Source: Clostridia bacterium (GTDB taxonomy: Bacteria > Bacillota_A > Clostridia > Christensenellales > Aristaeellaceae). Taken from it: a stretch of 64,000 bases of DNA. The translations under genes and the position numbers were made by a program. Of this stretch, positions 33,734-41,971 are shown one piece after another. The stretch's first letter is position 1. Every line of letters starts with the position of its first letter. Location: positions 62,001 to 126,000 of the forward strand of contig JAFWYA010000014.1 of assembly GCA_017517815.1 (NCBI GenBank), written 5' to 3'. Below the pieces are notes generated by a model. The model was not told the origin of the DNA. It did not search any database and saw nothing but the letters and a program-made list of their open reading frames with translations.

Positions 33734-34791
33734 ACAGCGTATTTCAATTATGGGGCATCCCGCCTGCCGCCGGACTGGACCGCGAGCAGGTGCTTGAGGT
33801 GCTGGACCGCATCCTCGCCGTGCATCCCTTTGCCGTGGTGGCCGGGCAGACTGAAGATACCGCCCTGCTGTATGAAATCTGCCGCCGCGCCCATGCTGCA
33901 GGCGTAAAGGTGCACCAGTGGGCGTCGCTGTTTTCCGAAAACGACTTTGCGGCGGATTTTGACCCCATCGTCTGCGCTGACGGCAGCCCCTTTCCCCGCG
34001 TATTCGGCGAGCATTTCTATTTCCGCTGCCCGGGCAGCGAAAAAAATGTGCGCCTGTTTGCACAGCTTCAGAAACAATCCATGGGCGATGTCCCCTTTGA
34101 CGGCGTATTTCTTGACCGTGTGCGCTATCCGTCCTTCGCCCACGGCGAACTGACAAAGCTGGCCTGCTTCTGCCCTGATTGCGTGCGCCGCTATGAACAG
34201 GCCGGGATCGACGTCAGTCGGCTGCGCTATCTGCTTGAACAAAAGGATTTGTCCATCACCGGCTTTGCCGGCGGAAAACCCGTCTTTTCCGACAGCCACA
34301 TCGAAACGTTTTTTGCTGTGCGCGCTGAACGCATCACGCAGGCTGTGCGCATGCTCAAGGACTTTTTCGGTGAGGTTTCGCTCGATCTGTTTCCGCCGTC
34401 GCAGGCGTATCTCACCGGCCAGTCGCTTCAGGATCTTGCGCCGCTGGCGGCGTTCATCAAGCCCATGGTATACCGCTTCACCACCGCGCCCGCCGGGCTG
34501 CCCTTTGAGCAGCAGGCGCTTGAGGCCGCCTGCGGATCGGCGCCTCTGCCGGACTTTAACGAACAGGTGCGGCAGTGGAACACCATCGCGCCAGACCTGT
34601 ACTGGGGCGTGGAGGGCGGTTTTATTCCCGGTACGGTTGAAATGACCCCTGAACGCATCGGCGAAACCCTTGCGCTGCTCCGTCAAAACAACGCAAACGC
34701 CGTATGCGCGTCGTGGGCCAGCGTGCTTTTCCCCAAGGAAAATCTGGAAGCGTTCCTGCGCTCTTGCGAAAGTGCGCAAGCCTTGGTATAA
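33730..34791 (+). CDS. Hypothetical protein, probable TIM-barrel glycosidase-like
   Basis: 353 residues, ATGA overlap with the GT-C gene. No signal peptide. FDGVFLDRVRYPSFAHG (about 118-134) resembles the strand-4 region of putative glycosyl-hydrolase-like barrels. Also present are AHAAGVKVHQWASLF and LYWGVEGGFIPGTVEMTPERIGETLALLRQNNANAVCASWASVLFP, typical barrel strands, plus a CFCPDCVRRYEQAGID Cys pair. I do not recognise a named family. Coupling to a glycosyltransferase suggests a role on the same glycan. The promoter of the next gene sits in its last codons. Confidence 0.55.
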   Translation: MNSVFQLWGIPPAAGLDREQVLEVLDRILAVHPFAVVAGQTEDTALLYEICRRAHAAGVKVHQWASLFSENDFAADFDPIVCADGSPFPRVFGEHFYFRCPGSEKNVRLFAQLQKQSMGDVPFDGVFLDRVRYPSFAHGELTKLACFCPDCVRRYEQAGIDVSRLRYLLEQKDLSITGFAGGKPVFSDSHIETFFAVRAERITQAVRMLKDFFGEVSLDLFPPSQAYLTGQSLQDLAPLAAFIKPMVYRFTTAPAGLPFEQQALEAACGSAPLPDFNEQVRQWNTIAPDLYWGVEGGFIPGTVEMTPERIGETLALLRQNNANAVCASWASVLFPKENLEAFLRSCESAQALV

Positions 34792-34792
34792 T
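34764..34792 (+). promoter_or_regulatory. Promoter of the GT2 gene
   Basis: TTGCGA (34764-34769) and TATAAT (34787-34792) are 17 bases apart. The -10 covers the stop codon of the preceding gene. Confidence 0.7.
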
Positions 34793-34827
34793 AATAGGAG
34801 CAATACCCACTAATGGAGGTCACACAA

Positions 34828-35763
34828 ATGAAGATCGCCGTTCTGATCCCCTGCTACAACGAAGCCAAGACCATCGCCAAGGTCGTCAGCGACTATCGTG
34901 CTGCGCTGCCCGAGGCCGATATTTATGTATATGACAACAATTCCAAGGACGGTACCGACGAAATCGCCCGCAACGCCGGCGCGATCGTACGCTACGAATA
35001 CCGTCAGGGCAAGGGCAACGTCATCCGCACCATGTTCCGCGAGATCGAGGCCGACTGCTACCTCATGATCGACGGCGATGACACCTATCCGGCCGAAAAC
35101 GCCCGCGAGATGGTGGATCTGGTGCTGGAAAAGCATGTCGATATGGTCGTTGGCGACCGTCTGAGCGCCACCTATTTCACCGAAAACAAGCGCCCCTTCC
35201 ACAACCTGGGCAACCGTCTGGTGCGCGGGCTTGTCAATACCTTCTTCAAGGGCGATGTGCGCGACATCATGACCGGCTACCGCGCGTTCAGCTACCAGTT
35301 CGTTAAGTCCTTCCCGGTCATTTCTCAGGGCTTCGAAATTGAGACCGAAATGACCATCCACGCGCTGGACAAGAACCTCAGCCTCAAGTCCATCCCCGTT
35401 GAATACCGCGACCGTCCTGAGGACAGCGTCAGCAAGCTCAACACCTACTCCGACGGCTTCAAGGTGCTCAAGACCATCGCCCGCCTGTTCAAGGAATACC
35501 GTCCGCTGCGCTTCTTCGGCATTCTGGCGGCGCTGTTTGGCGTGGTTGGCCTTGTGATGTTCCTGCCGGTGCTCATCGAGTTCTTCTCCACGGGCCTCGT
35601 GCCGCGCTTCCCCACGCTGATCGTAAGCACCGTCATGATGGTGTGCGCGCTGCTAATGCTTGTGTGCGGCCTTGTGCTTGACACCGTGGCCAAAAAGCAC
35701 CGTCAGCTGTTTGAGATCAACCTCAACATCCTCAACATGCTCCATAAAGGAGAAACCAAATGA
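34828..35763 (+). CDS. GT2 glycosyltransferase, GtrB/DPM1-like
   Basis: 311 residues from the ATG at 34828 after GGAGGT. The GT-A fold shows in VLIPCYNEAKTI, VYDNNSKDGTDE and the nucleotide-metal site MIDGDDTYPAENA, with EVDLV-like and PVEYRDRPEDSVSKLNTYSDG acceptor motifs. Two C-terminal helices (about 230-255 and 265-290) anchor it in the membrane, as in GtrB-type polyprenyl-phosphate glucosyl- or mannosyltransferases. The product would make the lipid-linked sugar donor used by the GT-C proteins nearby. Confidence 0.85.
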   Translation: MKIAVLIPCYNEAKTIAKVVSDYRAALPEADIYVYDNNSKDGTDEIARNAGAIVRYEYRQGKGNVIRTMFREIEADCYLMIDGDDTYPAENAREMVDLVLEKHVDMVVGDRLSATYFTENKRPFHNLGNRLVRGLVNTFFKGDVRDIMTGYRAFSYQFVKSFPVISQGFEIETEMTIHALDKNLSLKSIPVEYRDRPEDSVSKLNTYSDGFKVLKTIARLFKEYRPLRFFGILAALFGVVGLVMFLPVLIEFFSTGLVPRFPTLIVSTVMMVCALLMLVCGLVLDTVAKKHRQLFEINLNILNMLHKGETK

Positions 35764-37550
35764 AGTTATCCCTTCGCCCCCTGACGGGGGCTTTTCCCAT
35801 TCTGGCGGGCATCCTGAGCGCCATGAGCTTTGTGCAGGGGCAGGCCGGCTACACCGGCATGAGCGACCTGCCCGCCAGCGCCACCAGCTACCTGTGGACG
35901 GCGCTGGCTGTGTGCTTTGCGTGGCTGTTTCATCACACGTTTGTGAAAAAACGCCTGCGCCTGTCCATTCCCATGGTGGGCTTCGGGCTGTTCTTTGGCG
36001 TATGCAACGCCTTTGGACTGCACCTGTTTGCCTACGACAGCTGGCAGATGGGGCCTTCGTCCCTTCTCTTTCTCCTCGTAAAAGCCGTTGGACAAAGTTT
36101 GCCCATGATGGCCGTCTTTGCATGGATCGACCATGCGCTGCGGTCGGGGCTTTTGAGTCGCAATGGAAAACTGCTGTGGTTCAAGCGTCATGAAGTGCTG
36201 TGGCTGATGGGCCTGTTTATCCTGTGCTGGTCGCCGTACCTGATCGCCTTCTACCCCGGCACCGTGTGCTGGGATCTGGGCGAGATGGTGGCGCAGTTCT
36301 TCGGCCAGCGCGAGATGGACACCTGGCACCCCGTATTCACCACGTGGGTCATGGGCAGCTGCGTGTGGCTGGGCAGGCTGGTGGGCAGCGACAATCTGGG
36401 CGCGCTGCTCTTTACCGCGCTGCAGACGCTGGCGCTGGGCTATGCGCTGGCCAGCGCCGTGCGCTTCATGCGCCGCGCAGGCGTGGGGCGCGTCATGCTG
36501 TGGATCGCCGCGGCGTTCTTTGCGCTCACGCCCATCTGGGGCGGCTATGCGCAGTTCATCAGCAAGGACACGCTGTATACCTCCGCCCTGCTGTTGTTCA
36601 CCCTTTCGGCGCTGGAATATCTGGTGCTTGGCGAAAGCTGCCCCGCAAAGCTGTTTGTGTGGGGGCTGCTTGCCTGCCTGCTGCGTTCGAACGGATTGTA
36701 TGTGGTGCTGCCCACGGCGCTGGTGCTGATCCCGGTGCTTCGCAAATGGAAGCCCGCTGCCGCGCTGTGCGCCGCCGTGGCCGGTGCGCTGCTGTTTTCC
36801 AATGTGCTGATCCCCGCCCTCGGCATCCGCGACGAGACGGCCAGCGGCATTTACTCGGCGTGCTTCCAGCAGAGCGCACGCACCCTGCGCGACCATGCCG
36901 ACACTGTCACCCCGGAAGAATACGCCGAGATCGACCGCGTGCTGGACGCCGAACGTCTGCCGGATCTGTACGAACCATGGATCTCCGACCCGGTGAAGTA
37001 CACCTTCCGCCAGTACGGCCAGGGCCGCGAGGCCGAGGAAGCCGCCCTTGCGCGCTACCGCGAAACGTGGCTTTCCATGTTCAAAAAGTACCCGCTCACC
37101 TATATCGAAACCTTCTTTGCCGGCAACCTCAGCTACTACACCTTCGCCCCCAAGATCGAGGGCGAAACCTACAACGACCAGGCCGGCAACCGGCTGGTGT
37201 TTGAAACGTGGGAGCTGAGCCATTCGCAGGGCGACGATCCGCGTTTCCTCGATACCACGCAGATCGCCGCGCTGGAACCTGTGCGCATTTTGCTTGCCAT
37301 GTTTGCGCGCGGCTGGCGGCACATTCCCGTCCTCAGCCTGCTGTATGTGTGCGCGTCCTACACATGGGTGTGCGTGGGCGCGGCGCTGAGCGTGCTGAGA
37401 CAAAAGCGCTGGCGCATTCTGGCGGGCTTCCTGCCAGCGCTGATGAGCCTTGCAGTGTGTATGCTCAGCCCCGTCAACGACTATTTCCGCTACTTCCTGC
37501 CCATTGTTTCGATGCTTTTACCGCTTCTGGCGGCCAGCCGCGAAAACTGA
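35760..37550 (+). CDS. DUF6020-like polytopic membrane protein
   Basis: 596 residues, overlapping the GT2 gene (ATGA). More than ten membrane helices. YPGTVCWDLGEMVAQFFGQREMDTWHPVFTTWVMGSCVWLGRLVGSDN and GGYAQFISKDTLYTSALLLFTLSALEYL are the conserved loops of the DUF6020 family, which look like a GT-C fold. A soluble insert (about 375-500) lies between the later helices. Linkage with GtrB suggests that it is the transferase using its lipid donor. Confidence 0.7.
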   Translation: MKLSLRPLTGAFPILAGILSAMSFVQGQAGYTGMSDLPASATSYLWTALAVCFAWLFHHTFVKKRLRLSIPMVGFGLFFGVCNAFGLHLFAYDSWQMGPSSLLFLLVKAVGQSLPMMAVFAWIDHALRSGLLSRNGKLLWFKRHEVLWLMGLFILCWSPYLIAFYPGTVCWDLGEMVAQFFGQREMDTWHPVFTTWVMGSCVWLGRLVGSDNLGALLFTALQTLALGYALASAVRFMRRAGVGRVMLWIAAAFFALTPIWGGYAQFISKDTLYTSALLLFTLSALEYLVLGESCPAKLFVWGLLACLLRSNGLYVVLPTALVLIPVLRKWKPAAALCAAVAGALLFSNVLIPALGIRDETASGIYSACFQQSARTLRDHADTVTPEEYAEIDRVLDAERLPDLYEPWISDPVKYTFRQYGQGREAEEAALARYRETWLSMFKKYPLTYIETFFAGNLSYYTFAPKIEGETYNDQAGNRLVFETWELSHSQGDDPRFLDTTQIAALEPVRILLAMFARGWRHIPVLSLLYVCASYTWVCVGAALSVLRQKRWRILAGFLPALMSLAVCMLSPVNDYFRYFLPIVSMLLPLLAASREN

Positions 37551-37558
37551 TTTTTTCC

Positions 37559-37593
37559 ACGCCGCAGCGCCCATCGCGCCGCGGCGTTTTTTT
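37559..37593 (+). terminator. Terminator of the GT2-DUF6020 operon
   Basis: ACGCCGC (37559-37565) pairs with GCGGCGT (37581-37587), followed by seven T. Confidence 0.8.
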
Positions 37594-37640
37594 CATGCGG
37601 TAAAAAAGCGGCAAAAAAAGCGCTAAATTCCTATCAATCG

Positions 37641-37669
37641 TTGACTTTTTCGTTTCGCAGGCGTACAAT
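37641..37669 (+). promoter_or_regulatory. Promoter of the Mrp-like operon
   Basis: TTGACT (37641-37646) and TACAAT (37664-37669) are 17 bases apart. It is the only clear promoter seen before the ten-gene operon. Confidence 0.75.
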
Positions 37670-37684
37670 GTCTGCGTTATAGAT

Positions 37685-37748
37685 ATCAGGCGTTTCTTCC
37701 TATTAATTGCGATGTGGAAGGAACGCTCATTTACTGCCTGATGGGAGG
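37685..37748 (+). promoter_or_regulatory. Structured leader next to the mrpE ribosome site
   Basis: GCGTTTCTTCC (37690-37700) pairs with GGAAGGAACGC (37716-37726). The outer ATCAG (37685-37689) pairs with CTGAT (37738-37742). The outer strand ends directly before the GGGAGG ribosome site (37743-37748). The arrangement could regulate translation. Confidence 0.4.
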
Positions 37749-37756
37749 TTTTTCAC

Positions 37757-38227
37757 TTGCTGCTTGTGCTGTTTGTACTGTGGATCATCTTCAACGGCCG
37801 CTTCACGTGGGAGATCGCAGCGTTCGGCGTGGTGATCGCAGGTGCGGTATACGCTTTCAGCTGTGCATTTCTGGGCTACAACATCAAGAAAGAATGGCGC
37901 ATTCTGCGCAAACTGCCGCAGATCCTGCGCTATTTGTGGCTGCTGTTCTCGGAGATCATCAAAAGCAATTTTGCGCTCATCCGCAGGGTGTATGAGGTGG
38001 ACTGCGAGGTAAAGCCCAAACTGGTCACGTTCAAAACACCGCTGAAGGGCGCGCTCAAGAGCGTGCTGGCCGACTGCATCACCGTAACGCCGGGTACCAT
38101 TTCCGTCCTCAGCGAGGGTGACACGCTCACCGTTCACTGTCTGGATGAAGAATTTGCCGACGGTATCGAAAACACCAGTTTTCAGCAGGCGCTTCTGGAA
38201 CTGGCAAAGGAGGATGAAGCATGCTGA
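37757..38227 (+). CDS. mrpE: Mrp-type antiporter subunit E
   Basis: 156 residues. The start is probably the TTG at 37757, eight bases after GGGAGG; no ATG is suitably placed. Two N-terminal helices (1-36) are followed by the MrpE soluble domain, with LPQILRYLWLLFSEIIKSNFALIRRVYE and LADCITVTPGTISVLSEGDTLTVHCLD. It corresponds to MnhE/MbhA, a membrane accessory subunit. It overlaps mrpF by seven bases. Confidence 0.85.
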   Translation: MLLVLFVLWIIFNGRFTWEIAAFGVVIAGAVYAFSCAFLGYNIKKEWRILRKLPQILRYLWLLFSEIIKSNFALIRRVYEVDCEVKPKLVTFKTPLKGALKSVLADCITVTPGTISVLSEGDTLTVHCLDEEFADGIENTSFQQALLELAKEDEAC

Positions 38228-38532
38228 ACACCGCTTATCAGTCGCTGTACACCATCGTGCTGATCGTGCTGGTGGTGCTTGACTTCCTGTGCCTCGTCCG
38301 CGCTATCAAGGGCCCTCGCATCGCCGACCGCATCGTGGCCATCAACATGATCTCCACCATCACCATCGCCATGATCCTGGTGCTGGTCAACATGCTGGGG
38401 CAGGGCTATCTGGCTGACGTGGCGCTCATCTACGCGCTCATCGGTTTTCTGGCCGTGGTGGTGCTGTGCAAGGTATATATGGGCATCGCCCTTGAAAAGA
38501 AGCAGCAGAAGGAGGAAAACGAGCATGCTTGA
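38221..38532 (+). CDS. mrpF: Mrp-type antiporter subunit F
   Basis: 103 residues with three membrane helices. VRAIKGPRIADRIVAINMISTITIAMILVL is the MrpF/PhaF signature, followed by YLADVALIYALIGFLAVV. The Asp in the middle helix is expected for ion movement through the Mrp complex. It overlaps mrpE and mrpG. Confidence 0.9.
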   Translation: MLNTAYQSLYTIVLIVLVVLDFLCLVRAIKGPRIADRIVAINMISTITIAMILVLVNMLGQGYLADVALIYALIGFLAVVVLCKVYMGIALEKKQQKEENEHA

Positions 38533-38848
38533 GTGGATCCGCTTTGTGCTTACCGCCGTATGCATGGCGTGCGGCCTGTTTCTTCTGCTGACCGGCGTCA
38601 TCGGCCAGTATCGCTTCCATTATGTGCTCAACCGCATGCACGCCGCCTCCATGGGCGACTCGCTGGGAATGCTGCTGATCTCCGCAGGCATCTGTATTTC
38701 GCAGAATGATCCATTCGTCATCCTCAAGTGCCTGATGGTGGCGCTGTTCATCTGGCTCACCAGTCCCACGGGCAGCCACCTGATCGCCCGTCTCGAGCTT
38801 ACGCTCAACGACCATCCTGAAACGGAAATGGAGCTGATTGAAAAATGA
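38525..38848 (+). CDS. mrpG: Mrp-type antiporter subunit G
   Basis: 107 residues from the ATG at 38525; AAGGAGG lies inside the end of mrpF. Three membrane helices with GVIGQYRFHYVLNRMHAASMGDSLGMLLISAGI, which matches MnhG/PhaG (RFPDxYxRMHAA pattern). LWLTSPTGSHLIAR-like sequence follows. It overlaps the next gene by four bases. Confidence 0.9.
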   Translation: MLEWIRFVLTAVCMACGLFLLLTGVIGQYRFHYVLNRMHAASMGDSLGMLLISAGICISQNDPFVILKCLMVALFIWLTSPTGSHLIARLELTLNDHPETEMELIEK

Positions 38849-39114
38849 ACGACCTGTTGATGCTGATCGTGCTGGGCTTTCTGGTGGTATGCGCCATCGC
38901 CACCTGCCTGACGCGCAATTTGCTTTCCAGCGTGATCATTTTCATGGCTTACAGCGTACTGATGTCCATCGTGTGGATGCTTCTGCAGTCGCCTGACCTG
39001 GCTATCACCGAGGCCGCCGTCGGCGCGGGCGTAACGAGCATTCTGTTCTTCGTCACGCTCAAAAAGATTCACGCCATCAAGCCGGAGGAGGAGGATCGCC
39101 ATGACCATCAGTGA
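38845..39114 (+). CDS. MbhD-like subunit (MrpA C-terminal piece, DUF4040)
   Basis: 89 residues with three helices. LLSSVIIFMAYSVLMSIVWMLLQSPDLAITEAAVGAGVTSILFFVTLKKI is the MbhD/MrpA-C motif, with the conserved acidic residues of the PDLAITEAAVG helix. In classical Mrp systems this segment is fused to MrpA. Here it is a separate gene, as in archaeal Mbh operons. It overlaps the next gene by 14 bases. Confidence 0.88.
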   Translation: MNDLLMLIVLGFLVVCAIATCLTRNLLSSVIIFMAYSVLMSIVWMLLQSPDLAITEAAVGAGVTSILFFVTLKKIHAIKPEEEDRHDHQ

Positions 39115-40093
39115 GCACTTCCGCCGCTGGCTGTACGAGGACGACGGTCTGGACCGCGAGATCGAGCACAGCATCACCGCAAGCTCTGAACACGATGGTC
39201 TGACCCCCGAAGCCTTTGCCAGGCTGGAAAACGAGTACGATGAAAAGCACCACGCCCTTGTGCTGGAGGAGGAAAAGCAGCATGAGCGCATGCATGAGTG
39301 GGCTGAGACCCGCGGCAAGCGCCTGCTTCGCACCCTCTACCGCCTGCTGGCATTCCTGATGCTGGGGATCATCAGCTACTTCCTGATTACCACAGTCATT
39401 TCGCTGCCGCCCTTCGGCGCTGCGGATAACCTGTACAACAACGAAGTGAGCCAGCGCTACATTGAGCAGGGCATTCCTGAAACCGGCGCTGTCAACTTCG
39501 TAGCAGGCATGATCCTTGATTACCGCGCATTCGACACGTTCGGCGAATCCACCGTCCTGTTCGTGGCTGCCTGCAGCGTGCTGATCCTGCTCAAGCTGGG
39601 CGATCACGGCAAGGATGAAAAGCCCACCAAGGCCATGCTTGAAGCCGAATGGGACGACCGCCACTACGAGCCCAAGAATGACGGCATTCTGCAGCTGGCT
39701 GCCAAGGTGCTGGTGCCCGTCATTCTGCTCTACGGCTTCTATGTGGTTTTGAACGGCCACCTCAGCCCCGGCGGCGGTTTCTCCGGCGGCGCCATCATGG
39801 GTGCGGGCCTGATTTTGTACCTCAACGCCTTCGGCTTCGCAAAGGCCGGCAGGCTGTTCACCTTCAAGACTTTCCGCTGGGTTACCTTCCTGTCGCTGAT
39901 GACCTATGCGGGGCTTAAGAGCTATTCGTTCTTCACCGGCGCAAACCACATTCACAGCGGCATTCCGCTGGGCACGCCCGGCGCCATCCTGTCCTCGGGT
40001 CTCATCCTGCCGCTGAATATCTGCGTGGGCTTCATCGTTATGTGCACGATGTACGCTTTCTACACGCTGTTCCGCAAAGGAGGCATGTCGTAA
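39101..40093 (+). CDS. Fused MbhE-MrpB antiporter subunit
   Basis: 330 residues. An unusual charged N-terminal extension (1-65: DDGLDREIEHSITASSEHDGLTPEAFARLENEYDEKHHALVLEEEKQHERM) precedes an MbhE-like part (about 70-170: NEVSQRYIEQGIPETGAVNFVAGMILDYRAFDTFGESTVLFVAACSVL). A MrpB-like part (about 200-330: VLVPVILLYGFYVVLNGHLSPGGGFSGGAIMGAGLILY) follows. Both parts have canonical family motifs. The long acidic extension on the cytoplasmic side is not usual and may bind a partner. Confidence 0.85.
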   Translation: MTISEHFRRWLYEDDGLDREIEHSITASSEHDGLTPEAFARLENEYDEKHHALVLEEEKQHERMHEWAETRGKRLLRTLYRLLAFLMLGIISYFLITTVISLPPFGAADNLYNNEVSQRYIEQGIPETGAVNFVAGMILDYRAFDTFGESTVLFVAACSVLILLKLGDHGKDEKPTKAMLEAEWDDRHYEPKNDGILQLAAKVLVPVILLYGFYVVLNGHLSPGGGFSGGAIMGAGLILYLNAFGFAKAGRLFTFKTFRWVTFLSLMTYAGLKSYSFFTGANHIHSGIPLGTPGAILSSGLILPLNICVGFIVMCTMYAFYTLFRKGGMS

Positions 40094-40467
40094 TGATTCA
40101 GGTGTTCCGCGATCATCTGCCCCAGATCATTGCGGTGATCCTCTTCGGCATCGGCTTTACAACGCTGCTTGTCAAGCGCAACCTCATCAAGAAGATCATC
40201 GGCTTCAACATCATGGACACGGCCATCTACCTGTTCCTCACCTCGGTGGGCTACATTGAGGGCCGCGTTGCTCCCATCATGGTGGACGGCATCACCGACG
40301 CCACCCACTACATCAACCCCATTCCCAGCGGCCTGGTGCTTACGGGCATCGTGGTGTCGGTCTCGGTATCCGCGCTGATGCTGAGCCTGACCATCCGCCT
40401 CTACCGCCGCTACCACACGCTGGACATTGACAAAATCACCTTGCTTATGAAGGGAGAGGACGACTGA
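40093..40467 (+). CDS. mrpC: Mrp-type antiporter subunit C (NuoK-like)
   Basis: 124 residues from the ATG at 40093, which shares one base with the previous stop; AAAGGAGG precedes. Three helices; the first has IAVILFGIGFTTLLVKRNLIKKIIGFNIMDTAIYLFLTSVGY, and PIPSGLVLTGIVVSVSVSALMLSLTIRLY matches the MrpC/NuoK last helix. It belongs in the membrane arm of the complex. Confidence 0.9.
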   Translation: MIQVFRDHLPQIIAVILFGIGFTTLLVKRNLIKKIIGFNIMDTAIYLFLTSVGYIEGRVAPIMVDGITDATHYINPIPSGLVLTGIVVSVSVSALMLSLTIRLYRRYHTLDIDKITLLMKGEDD

Positions 40468-40468
40468 C

Positions 40469-41959
40469 ATGCCTTTTGTGCAAAACGTACCGTTCTTTTC
40501 CATCATGCTGTGCATGGTCTGCGGCGTTATGAGCGCCATGCTTTCCGGCCGCGTGGCCAAGTGGGTGACGGTGGCGCTTTCCGCCGCAGTGGCCGCGCTG
40601 AACCTGTGGCTCACCCTTGACCTGTGGGCCAACCACCGCAGCTTCGTGTACTGGATGGGTCACTTCCCGGCCCCGTGGGGCAATGAGCTGCGCGGCGGCC
40701 TGGTGGAAAGCACGCTGGCCGTGTGCTTCAGCCTGATCATGATGCTGAGCGTGGCAGGCGGCATGCGCAAGCTGGACCAGCAGGTGGGCAAGAAGCTCAA
40801 CCTCATCTGCGTCATGCTGGACCTGGTGCTGGCCGCCATGATGAGCATGCTCTACACCAACGACCTGTTCACCGGCTATGTGTTCATTGAGATCATGACG
40901 CTCACCGCCTGCGCGCTGATCATGTCGCGTCAGAACGGGCGCACGCTGGTAAGCGCCATGCGCTATATGATCATGAGCCTGCTGGGCAGCGGTCTGACGC
41001 TTCTGGCCATCACCATCACCTACAACGTGACCGGCCATCTGCTGATGGAAAACATCCACGACACGCTGTATCAGCTGCACCGTTCGGGCAACTATGCGGT
41101 GCCCATTACCACCATCATTGGCTTGTTCTTCGTGGGTCTGGGCATCAAGAGCGCCCTGTACCCCTTCCACACCTGGCTGCCCGACAGCTACGGCTACTCC
41201 ACGCCTGCGGCCAGCGCGGTGCTGTCCAGCATCATCAGCAAGGCCTACATCTTCCTGTTGATCAAGATTTTGCTGCGCGTGGTGGGCCTGACGGTCGTGT
41301 CCGGCAGCCATGCGATGGACCTGATGTTCGTCCTTGGCATCGTGGGCATGATGATGGGCAGCATCAACGCCATCGGCAGCCACGACCTGCGCCGCATGGT
41401 GGCGTTCTCCTCCGTGGCGCAGATCGGCTACATCTACGCCGGCATGGGCCTTGGCATCCGCGCAGGCTTTGTGGCGGCCATCTTCCACATGATCATGCAT
41501 GCCTTTGCCAAGAGCGCGCTGTTCATTTCCGCCTCCGGCCTGTCTGAAGTCAGCGGCAACAGCAAGCGCTTCAGCGACCTGCGCGGCGCAGGCTTCCGCC
41601 ACCCCACGGCGGGCGTATGCTTCACCGTTGCGGCCATGAGCCTGGTGGGCGTGCCGGTGCTTGCCGGCTTCACCGCCAAGCTGTACTTAAGCGACGCAGC
41701 CCTGACCGCAGGCGGCTGGAAAATGTGGATCCTGCTCATCGCGCTGGCTGTTTCCACGCTGCTCAACGTTCTGTACCTGATGAAGACGGTCATCACCCTG
41801 TACCGCCCGGCGCGCGAAGGATTTGTGGACCCCGGCTACAAGAGCGGCAAACTGGCCACCTGTGCCATGTGGGGCTTTGTGATCGTAAACATACTGGTTG
41901 GCGTGATGGCGCACCCCATTGCGGAGGCCATCCGTTCCGGTCTTGCCATGTTTGACTAA
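40469..41959 (+). CDS. MrpD-like proton/cation antiporter subunit, copy 1
   Basis: 496 residues, about fourteen membrane helices. The proton-conducting transporter domain has the helix-5 Glu (about Glu141, VFIEIMTLTA), the helix-7 Lys in GLGIKSALYPFHTWLPDSYGYSTPAASAVLSSIISKA, and the NuoN/MrpD-like pattern RMVAFSSVAQIGYIYAG. It starts one base after mrpC with AGGGAGAGG upstream. It is the member of the group closest in style to genuine MrpD. Confidence 0.88.
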   Translation: MPFVQNVPFFSIMLCMVCGVMSAMLSGRVAKWVTVALSAAVAALNLWLTLDLWANHRSFVYWMGHFPAPWGNELRGGLVESTLAVCFSLIMMLSVAGGMRKLDQQVGKKLNLICVMLDLVLAAMMSMLYTNDLFTGYVFIEIMTLTACALIMSRQNGRTLVSAMRYMIMSLLGSGLTLLAITITYNVTGHLLMENIHDTLYQLHRSGNYAVPITTIIGLFFVGLGIKSALYPFHTWLPDSYGYSTPAASAVLSSIISKAYIFLLIKILLRVVGLTVVSGSHAMDLMFVLGIVGMMMGSINAIGSHDLRRMVAFSSVAQIGYIYAGMGLGIRAGFVAAIFHMIMHAFAKSALFISASGLSEVSGNSKRFSDLRGAGFRHPTAGVCFTVAAMSLVGVPVLAGFTAKLYLSDAALTAGGWKMWILLIALAVSTLLNVLYLMKTVITLYRPAREGFVDPGYKSGKLATCAMWGFVIVNILVGVMAHPIAEAIRSGLAMFD

Positions 41960-41971
41960 GGAGGAAATGAG

